Source: Promethearchaeota archaeon (GTDB lineage Archaea; Asgardarchaeota; Lokiarchaeia; Sigyniarchaeales; SOKP01). Taken from it: 10,617 nt of DNA. The notes under the pieces were generated by a model, which was given only the letters and a program-made list of their open reading frames with translations, searched no databases and was not told the DNA's origin. Shown one piece after another: positions 5,121-10,617 of this stretch (positions are counted from its first letter, which is position 1; every line of letters starts with the position of its first letter). A program made the translations under genes and the position numbers. The stretch spans positions 1 to 10,617 of the forward strand of contig SDNM01000025.1 in assembly GCA_004524385.1 (NCBI GenBank). Direction: 5' to 3'.

Positions 5121-6838
5121 GAAAAACCAGGAATAGCTAATCCAAATGATAGAGGACTAAGTGTACATATAATTAACAAAATAAACACGCTATTCACAAT
5201 TGTTCCAGCCAATATTTTTCCGGTTTGTTGATACAAAAGCGCAGAAATAAAAACAGCGAGTAAGAACATTGGTATAGCAAAGTAAAAAAACATGTTATAA
5301 AACATAGTCCCCATTAAAATACAGAAAATCATAACAAAAGTAATAAAATACACCATTAAAATGCTATACTGTAGCAATGCAGCTTTAAATAGATTCTTCA
5401 TCCCTTTTTCAAATTTTACTTGGATGATAACTTGAAAGAATATACTAAATATTAAGAGCATAAAGAAGCCAATAGCCATGTATATTAGAACCCATGGAAC
5501 TTTGTTTAATGAGGGAATAATCCCTAAATAATTTAACCCAATTGAGAGGTATAGAATTGTATATAAAATTGATGCTAATATCGCTCCTAAAGCAATTTCT
5601 CTAAGTAAATCCCTTCGTTTACCTCTAAATGGTTTTAATAAAATTTCTTTAATTAGACCACGATCGTTTTTCTTTCCAATTCTCCATAATAATATCAATA
5701 TGCCAAATGCTTGCCCAAATAAAACTGCTGTCGATAATCCAGCAGTAGTTAATGGTAAAAATAGAAAAACCGTAAAAAATATAATAGCCATTCCTGGAAT
5801 TGCCAAAACAAATGAATATATGAGCGCTTTTAGTGATAAAGTTTCAATCGTCTCATCCTCTGTTTTTATTTCAAAAACCTCTTCCTCTTCTTCTTCTTTC
5901 GGCTTTACGATTAGTTTTGCAAGAGGTTTAATTATTAAAAAAAAGCAAGCAAGCCCACTCACGATTTGCATTATTAATATTAAAAACCTAAAATTCGCAT
6001 AAAAATTTTCATCTATAGGCTCAACTTTAGGAAAGGTATTAATCGCGAAGTCTCTGGCCTCACGTATAAAATCTTGGTCATATGCAGTTGTAAAATGGTC
6101 TGAATTATCGTCGTAAAATAACTTGGTAGCATTCTTGGTTTCGAAACTTTCATATAATTTGTTTACATGGACATCCTCATCATCTATATTTAATCTATCT
6201 GCAATCTCTTCTTTACTATCTTCAAGCCTACGACCTTGATCATATTTCGCAAGGATCATGAGAATATTAAGATCTCTATTTTTACAATCTTCATAATCTA
6301 AGGCTAAACCTGTTCCGACTCCAATAAAAAATTTAAAATCATTATCATCCTTTACCACATCATTTCCAGCAAAACCCCCCATAGAATAACCAATATAACC
6401 AAAATTATGTCTGTCAATATTTCCTTTATCTAATAAATACTTTTTTATTGCTTTTACATCATTTTTTAATTTATTCCTTTCAAGTTCACCACTACTTAAT
6501 CCATGACCTCTAAAATCATGCGTTACCACAAAAAATCCCGAAGTGGCCAATTCTATTGCATAACTTTTTAGCATTTCTTTGTTCACCATTACTCCATGTC
6601 CAATTATGATGGCCGTCATCTTATCATTATGCCTGTCAATTGGTTCATATGTGTTAAACGAAATTTGTTCGCCATCTTTTGTCTCTACCGTTAGATTATA
6701 TTTAATTTCGATGTTTGAAGGTGTAGTAAAAATAAGAAAGGTTCCAAAAATGAAAATCAATAGAAAAATAGACGATAAAATTATTCTCTTTTTATCTAAA
6801 TCTCTTTTTTTCTCAGAATCTCTCTCAACAGGAGTCAT
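5117..6838 (-). CDS. Membrane-anchored alpha/beta hydrolase fused to a polytopic C-terminal membrane domain
   Basis: The 573-aa protein has an N-terminal membrane helix (19-38), then an alpha/beta-hydrolase domain (about 45-272). This shows the oxyanion-hole HG (81-82), DFRGHGLSSG (108-117), nucleophile elbow GYSMGG with S152, a likely acid D200 (AKYD) and a likely catalytic H248 (NSDHF). The triad looks complete, as in S33/serine-aminopeptidase-like and lipase-like hydrolases; the substrate is unknown. After it come a helix at 285-303, an acidic linker (EEEEEE, 315-320) and about seven more helices (336-360, 366-386, 413-435, 447-472, 489-512, 513-533, 543-565). If the first helix is a signal anchor, the catalytic domain is outside the cell. 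Start ATG 6838 has a weak AGAG ahead. A TATA-like stretch (6867-6876) at about 30-38 nt suggests a short leader. The stop codon lies in the etfA-relic repeat. Confidence 0.85.
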   Translation of the reverse strand: MTPVERDSEKKRDLDKKRIILSSIFLLIFIFGTFLIFTTPSNIEIKYNLTVETKDGEQISFNTYEPIDRHNDKMTAIIIGHGVMVNKEMLKSYAIELATSGFFVVTHDFRGHGLSSGELERNKLKNDVKAIKKYLLDKGNIDRHNFGYIGYSMGGFAGNDVVKDDNDFKFFIGVGTGLALDYEDCKNRDLNILMILAKYDQGRRLEDSKEEIADRLNIDDEDVHVNKLYESFETKNATKLFYDDNSDHFTTAYDQDFIREARDFAINTFPKVEPIDENFYANFRFLILIMQIVSGLACFFLIIKPLAKLIVKPKEEEEEEVFEIKTEDETIETLSLKALIYSFVLAIPGMAIIFFTVFLFLPLTTAGLSTAVLFGQAFGILILLWRIGKKNDRGLIKEILLKPFRGKRRDLLREIALGAILASILYTILYLSIGLNYLGIIPSLNKVPWVLIYMAIGFFMLLIFSIFFQVIIQVKFEKGMKNLFKAALLQYSILMVYFITFVMIFCILMGTMFYNMFFYFAIPMFLLAVFISALLYQQTGKILAGTIVNSVFILLIICTLSPLSFGLAIPGFS

Positions 6839-6866
6839 AAATTATCTCTAAAAACAAATTAAAGAT

Positions 6867-6876
6867 AATATATTTT
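6867..6876 (-). promoter_or_regulatory. Candidate TATA box for the membrane hydrolase gene
   Basis: Read on the - strand the stretch is AAATATATTA within a longer AT-rich run, about 30-38 nt before ATG 6838, a spacing that fits a leaderless or short-leader transcript. The assignment is weak because the whole spacer is AT-rich. Confidence 0.3.
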
Positions 6877-6919
6877 TGATATTAAAATTATTAAATCTTT
6901 TGTAATAAGAAGGTACTTT

Positions 6920-6925
6920 AAAAAA
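6920..6925 (-). terminator. T6 terminator after the coiled-coil frame
   Basis: Six T's on the - strand begin 11 nt after the stop at 6936. They probably end the long surface-protein transcript before the separate hydrolase gene. Confidence 0.45.
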
Positions 6926-6935
6926 GAATGAGATA

Positions 6936-7277
6936 TTATCGCTTTTTTTTTAATTCAGCTAAAAGTTTCTCAGCATACTTCACAGTATCAGCATGTTTAG
7001 TTTTCCATTTTCTTACTTCTTCTTCTAAATCTGATATATTGATTTTTAATCTTTCTACATCCTTATCACTCGTAACACTAGATTGCGGGATTTCTATTTC
7101 ATCTTTTTCTTTATGTTTAAGATAGTTATATTTCTCTTTCCATACTTGAATTTCTGTTTTTAATTCTATTTTTATTGCTTTATTTTCATCAATATTTTTC
7201 TTCCATTTCTTTTTTTTAATATTGAAGATAAAATTAATACTGTTAAAGGAATAGCAATAATGGAACATAATGCCCAT
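6936..7277 (-). CDS. Coiled-coil reading frame, likely the -1 frame C-terminal tail of the giant surface protein
   Basis: The frame is open for 113 codons from ATG 7277, but its first ~24 codons lie over the TM-helix coding part of the giant gene and read as low-quality sequence. From about 7208 on it looks like real protein: KWKKNIDENKAI, IELKTEIQVWKEKYNYLK, VERLKINISDLEEEVRKW, then YAEKLLAELKKKR. This is a charged, heptad-rich coiled coil with a break around the proline in EIPQSS. After the giant gene stops at 7172 there is no methionine left in this frame, and no SD is seen, so independent translation is doubtful. It is exactly -1 to the giant gene, and both run through the A8 tract at 7210-7217. 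Joining them there gives a TM helix, KKKKW, then an 89-residue cytosolic coiled-coil tail starting at W. A separate small coiled-coil protein started at 7277 is the alternative. Confidence 0.6.
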   Translation of the reverse strand: MGIMFHYCYSFNSINFIFNIKKKKWKKNIDENKAIKIELKTEIQVWKEKYNYLKHKEKDEIEIPQSSVTSDKDVERLKINISDLEEEVRKWKTKHADTVKYAEKLLAELKKKR

Positions 7278-10200
7278 AAGGGATTAAATCTCTCAATTTT
7301 CCTTTTGGCTCTGCCTTTTTCTTCCTTCTCAATTAGAATCTCAGAGAAATTTTCAGAAATTTTAGCAGATACAGTAAAATTTTCATAGATTATGCAATAC
7401 TTATCATCTATATTCCTTGCTAATATAGTTATATTATGAATTCCTATATTATACCCATCAATTGAAAAATTATATCTACCTCCATTATCGAATTTACTTG
7501 AATTTATTAAGGTATTGTCAATGGATAAATTAAAAATATCAGGATAATCGGAATAGATTGTAAAAGTTAGAGAATTTCCTGTACTCAAATATTCATAATC
7601 ATTTAGATGATTAATCTGGACTTCAATAATTGAGATCGGGATTACCTTAAAATTAGTAGTAATATATGCCTCTTTTCCATCCATTCCTATAGCCCATATA
7701 TATATTGAATGGTTTCCTGGTTGAGTAGAATAGTTATCAAGAGAATATATAATAGGAATCCCATTAGAAAAATTATCAATAAATACAAGAGAGCCATCAA
7801 TCCATAATTCAAAATAATCAGGATAATCTGAATATACTGTAAAAGTTAAGTTATTATTAGTTGATAAAAAATTAGGATTAACAATATTATTAATTTGAAT
7901 ATAGGTCACTGAATCACTATAAATAGAGAATATCGCATTTATACTGGATTGCATAAAATCTTTGCCTATAGCCCATATATATATTGAGTGGTCACCTAAT
8001 ATGTCAGTATAATTATCCAGAGAATATATAATAGGAACTCCGTTGGAGTAATTATCTGTAAAGACCAAATAACCATCAATCCATAATTCAAAATAATCGG
8101 GATAATCGGAATGTATTGTAAAATTCAAATAATTCCCTATTGTCATAAATTCAAATCCTTCAAAAGGCTCTAAATTAATTATGGTAGTGGAATTTGTGTA
8201 TACTTCAAAAAGAGTTTCATAAAACGCTTCTTTTTTATCCATACCTTGTCCCCAAATACGAATATTATGAATGCCTACTTTATATCCATCTATTGAAAAA
8301 ATTATATCTTCATCAGGAGTATAATTTCCTTGATCAACTAAGGTATTATCAATAGAGATATTAAAAAGACCTGAATAGTCTGAGGAAATACTAAAATTTA
8401 GCAGATTACCTGTTGTCATAAATTGATAATTAGGAATCTCATTTATATTAATAAGTGTTATCGAATTAGAGAACACAATAAATTCCGCAGAAGCCGTCCC
8501 TACCTTGTAATCTTCTCCAATCGCCCAGATGGTGATATTATGAGTTCCTATCCCATATCCCTCTATACAATAATTAATGAGTTCACCACTTATATAATTA
8601 TCTTCAAATTTTAGCTCAGTATCAATAAAAAGCTTAAAATAATCCGGATACCATGAACTAATATTAAAACTTACAAAATGTCCAAGAGACATAAATTCAT
8701 AATCGTTAAGCTCTATTATTTCAACTTGAGTAATTGACAGAGAATATACAGTAAATGAGGAACCGCATGTAGATACCTTGCCTATACTATCATTAGCCCA
8801 AATTAGAATTTGATGCTCTCCAACATCATATCCATCAATTGAGATGTTTATTATATCTCCCCCAAACTCGTAACAGCCTTGATATACTAAAAAATTATCT
8901 ATGAAGATTTTATAAGATTCTGGAAATGATGCATTAATTTTAATGATAGCATTATGTTTAGTTGTTCTAAACTCATAATTAGGGAGAGAAATTATATCTA
9001 TATAAATAAAGGATTTAGCAAAAACTTGAAATTGAACCATAGAAGAAGTCTCTTTCTCATCGGAACTATTTGCCCATATTAAGAGAGTATGGATTCCGGT
9101 AAAGGTTCCATCCAAAACATATGTAATGGGTACACCATTCAAATACTTACCCGAATCAACCAAGATATTGTCAATCTTTACTTCATAGCTATCGGGATAA
9201 TCTGAAAAGATACTAAAATTTAGAATATTACCAGTACTGTTATACAGAAAATTATTGATATGATTTATTTTAATAATCGTTTCTGAATCCGAATAGACTG
9301 AGAAGTATGCCTCAATTATCCCATCCTTTCCATCTAGTGCTGTTGCAATTATAGAAACATTATGAACTCCAACTTTATACCCATCAATTGAGAAATTAAA
9401 AATTTCACCATCATAATAGTGACCTGAACTTTTCTCAATTCCATCAATAGTAAAATTGTATTGATCAGGATATTGCGAAAATATTTGAAATGAAATATTA
9501 TTTCCTTCGGACATAAATTTATAATTATTAAGCTTGAGTATATTAACTATTGTAACAGAATCTGAGAAAACCGTAAATACAGCAGAAGTTTCGCAATAAT
9601 TATCATCTTTAGAAGTAGCATTAATTTTTAGATAATAATCACCTAATTGAACTGTATAATTGTCTAAAGAATAGATATGCGTTCCCTCTCCATGGTTAAA
9701 ATAAGTGGAGTTTGCAAGTTGGTTATTAATCCAGATAAAATAGGTTCCGGAATAGCTTGAGCTTATATTAAATTTAAGGTAATTTCCTGTACTTAAAAAT
9801 TTGCAATTTTCAAGATGTTCAATATTTATTATAAGAGAGGAATCACTCAACTCATATAAATAAAGCTCACATACCCATAATAGAATATCTTGATTAAGGT
9901 CCTTTCTTTCAGTTGTTAAATAAAATTCCTTATACTCATTATCATAGATATCATTAATTAAATCATAAATTAGATCGAAATTAAATTCAATGTCCAGGTA
10001 TAGAAGCCCATCAATTTTCCAAGAATAGTATATATTCTTAATATTTGAGTAATCAAGATTATTTTCTATGAAATTCTTGATTTTCTGAGTATTTAGTGAA
10101 AACATATCGGTCTCGTTTAGAATATAGATCATATAATAAGTGGCCTCAAAAGAGTCTTCAATTTTATTGCTGTATTCAAATTTAGAATATATCTCAGTGG

Positions 10201-10617
10201 AAGTCTCTATAATATTATTAGAGATATAAGTGTATAATGCTGCTGTATCGACACCAAGACTTTCATAATCGCCTAGACCTTTATAGTCAGAGATTAATTT
10301 TAAGTTTTTTATGGCCCAATAAGAGTACTTAAAATGAACATCGTTGTTTTTCCATTCTTCAGGAACATAATAAGTGTCCCACCAAGGATCATTCCAATAT
10401 GAATCTGCCATAAATCCCCCATGATTAGTTTCAGCATTATTTAAATATTGACTGTTTACTACCTCAGAAATTACATCATCAAGATCATAATCACCATCAA
10501 AATCATCGAGCTTGAAGGTTCTCTGAAGGACATCTAAAGCTTTATATAATGATTCTAAAGAAGAATACCGTTCTGGAAAAGAATATTCAATAGGATAGGC
10601 CCTAAATTGTCTATGTA
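7172..10617 (-). CDS. Giant surface protein: alpha/alpha-toroid-like N-terminal region, nine Ig-like repeats, C-terminal TM anchor (5' end outside window)
   Basis: The frame stays open to the right window edge, so ATG 10411 is internal and the gene is 5'-truncated here; at least 1147 residues are visible. The N-terminal part contains ESLYKALDVLQRTF, NHGGFMADSYW (around 10411), YWAIKNLKLISDY and SFEATYYMIYIL. The GGF motif plus helix pairs resembles the alpha/alpha toroid of prenyltransferase/terpene-cyclase-like proteins; no catalytic residues can be assigned. Nine tandem repeats of 91-95 aa follow (residues 191-1019 counted from ATG 10411). They are predicted beta-sandwich domains rich in N-x-S/T sequons (well over 20), as expected for a glycosylated archaeal surface protein. 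After a basic stretch (KGRAKRKIER) comes one TM helix (1045-1065), then KKRNGRK and a stop. Topology is probably outside-in; a signal peptide would lie beyond the window. In the -1 frame a coiled-coil tail continues to 6936, giving 1158 aa from ATG 10411 if joined. A role in adhesion or cell contact is inferred only. Confidence 0.85.
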   Translation of the reverse strand, partial: HRQFRAYPIEYSFPERYSSLESLYKALDVLQRTFKLDDFDGDYDLDDVISEVVNSQYLNNAETNHGGFMADSYWNDPWWDTYYVPEEWKNNDVHFKYSYWAIKNLKLISDYKGLGDYESLGVDTAALYTYISNNIIETSTEIYSKFEYSNKIEDSFEATYYMIYILNETDMFSLNTQKIKNFIENNLDYSNIKNIYYSWKIDGLLYLDIEFNFDLIYDLINDIYDNEYKEFYLTTERKDLNQDILLWVCELYLYELSDSSLIINIEHLENCKFLSTGNYLKFNISSSYSGTYFIWINNQLANSTYFNHGEGTHIYSLDNYTVQLGDYYLKINATSKDDNYCETSAVFTVFSDSVTIVNILKLNNYKFMSEGNNISFQIFSQYPDQYNFTIDGIEKSSGHYYDGEIFNFSIDGYKVGVHNVSIIATALDGKDGIIEAYFSVYSDSETIIKINHINNFLYNSTGNILNFSIFSDYPDSYEVKIDNILVDSGKYLNGVPITYVLDGTFTGIHTLLIWANSSDEKETSSMVQFQVFAKSFIYIDIISLPNYEFRTTKHNAIIKINASFPESYKIFIDNFLVYQGCYEFGGDIINISIDGYDVGEHQILIWANDSIGKVSTCGSSFTVYSLSITQVEIIELNDYEFMSLGHFVSFNISSWYPDYFKLFIDTELKFEDNYISGELINYCIEGYGIGTHNITIWAIGEDYKVGTASAEFIVFSNSITLININEIPNYQFMTTGNLLNFSISSDYSGLFNISIDNTLVDQGNYTPDEDIIFSIDGYKVGIHNIRIWGQGMDKKEAFYETLFEVYTNSTTIINLEPFEGFEFMTIGNYLNFTIHSDYPDYFELWIDGYLVFTDNYSNGVPIIYSLDNYTDILGDHSIYIWAIGKDFMQSSINAIFSIYSDSVTYIQINNIVNPNFLSTNNNLTFTVYSDYPDYFELWIDGSLVFIDNFSNGIPIIYSLDNYSTQPGNHSIYIWAIGMDGKEAYITTNFKVIPISIIEVQINHLNDYEYLSTGNSLTFTIYSDYPDIFNLSIDNTLINSSKFDNGGRYNFSIDGYNIGIHNITILARNIDDKYCIIYENFTVSAKISENFSEILIEKEEKGRAKRKIERFNPLWALCSIIAIPLTVLILSSILKKRNGRKILMKIKQ
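7209..7217 (-). other. A8G tract: possible -1 frameshift or slippage site
   Basis: The coding strand reads TTA AAA AAA AGA AAT in the giant gene's frame. A -1 slip on the heptamer A AAA AAA (7217-7211) continues as AAG AAA TGG into the open coiled-coil frame. The zero frame stops 39 nt later at 7172. An A9 tract instead of A8 would also fuse the frames, so a one-base deletion or a base-calling error is equally possible. Confidence 0.5.
7355..9841 (-). repeat. Nine tandem ~92-codon protein repeats (Ig-like)
   Basis: Repeat boundaries, as residues from ATG 10411: 191-285, 286-376, 377-467, 468-559, 560-650, 651-741, 742-834, 835-927, 928-1019. The consensus runs: hydrophobic strand with alternating I/N; NYEFMSTGNxLxFxI; SDYPDYFELWIDGxLV; NG, then IxYSLDNY or FSIDGYxxG; HNIxIWAxGxD; FxVYSDS. 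Repeats 7 and 8 (8188-7910 and 7909-7631) are far more alike than the others. Both share SDYPDYFELWIDG, PIIYSLDNY and HSIYIWAIG, and a 23-bp identical stretch near 7687 recurs near 7966, a spacing of 279 bp. This points to a recent unit duplication. Confidence 0.9.

Noticed and set aside
5700..6002. Open frame on the + strand inside the hydrolase gene (similar antisense frames at 65-256, 611-826, 2861-3130, 3457-3693, 6579-6851, 6928-7125, 8423-8614)
   Set aside because: These lie antisense to well-supported genes, show low-complexity or unconserved sequence, and lack ribosome sites.
7355..9841. CRISPR or non-coding tandem repeat array
   Set aside because: The period is about 276 bp, the units are diverged, and the frame is open throughout. 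They are protein domain repeats.
10409..10411. ATG 10411 as the true start of the giant surface gene
   Set aside because: The frame remains open and protein-like (NHGGF, ESLYKALDVLQ) to the window edge, there is no SD, and a secreted protein needs a signal peptide that is absent here.

Overview
The window is AT-rich (by eye about 30 % G+C), with no RNA gene, CRISPR array or transposase visible. Archaeal features are TATA-like boxes at leaderless-compatible distances, good Shine-Dalgarno (SD) sites and poly-T terminators. Several protein types point to an Asgard archaeon of the Lokiarchaeia type: a multi-pass membrane protein ending in a RING-like zinc finger, a 194-aa cytosolic protein of a style I recall from Asgard genomes, and a very large Ig-repeat surface protein with an alpha/alpha-toroid-like N-terminal region. 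The assignment is by protein style, not by a search.

Layout. The left part is on the + strand: a 9-TM zinc-finger protein (36-1256); an MNT/HEPN toxin-antitoxin pair, mntA (1346-1756) and a frameshifted hepT (1753-2179); and electron-transfer flavoprotein genes etfB (2367-3176) and etfA (3194-4201). The right part is on the - strand, convergent with etfA: a 194-aa protein of unknown function (4263-4847); an alpha/beta hydrolase fused to a polytopic membrane domain (5117-6838); and a giant surface protein (7172 to beyond 10617) with nine Ig-like repeats and a C-terminal TM helix. A coiled-coil reading frame (6936-7210) directly follows the giant gene in its -1 frame.

Main observation. Two short relics of etf genes bracket the middle of the window. 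At 1249-1281, overlapping the stop of the zinc-finger gene and preceded by a good SD, are 11 codons that match the start of etfB (9 of 11 residues) and then stop. At 5070-5120 lies a 51-bp copy (48/51) of the 3' end of etfA including its stop codon. Together they look like the two outer ends of one etfBA operon, in the right order and orientation. The stretch 1285-5069 (mntA-hepT, intact etfBA, 194-aa gene) may therefore have replaced, or been inserted into, a resident etfBA operon. The alternative is two separate insertions, each of which duplicated one end of the etf operon.

Second observation. The giant surface gene and the coiled-coil frame are joined at an A8 run in the coding strand. 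A -1 shift on A AAA AAA would give a protein with extracellular Ig repeats, one TM helix and a cytosolic coiled-coil tail. This could be programmed frameshifting, transcriptional slippage, a recent mutation, or a homopolymer error. The hepT break is also explained by a small loss in a T run, so a sequencing or assembly cause must be considered for both.

Working together: EtfA and EtfB form a heterodimeric FAD electron carrier; no dehydrogenase or quinone reductase partner is in the window. MntA is the nucleotidyltransferase antitoxin of HepT. The other genes look like independent envelope or unknown functions.
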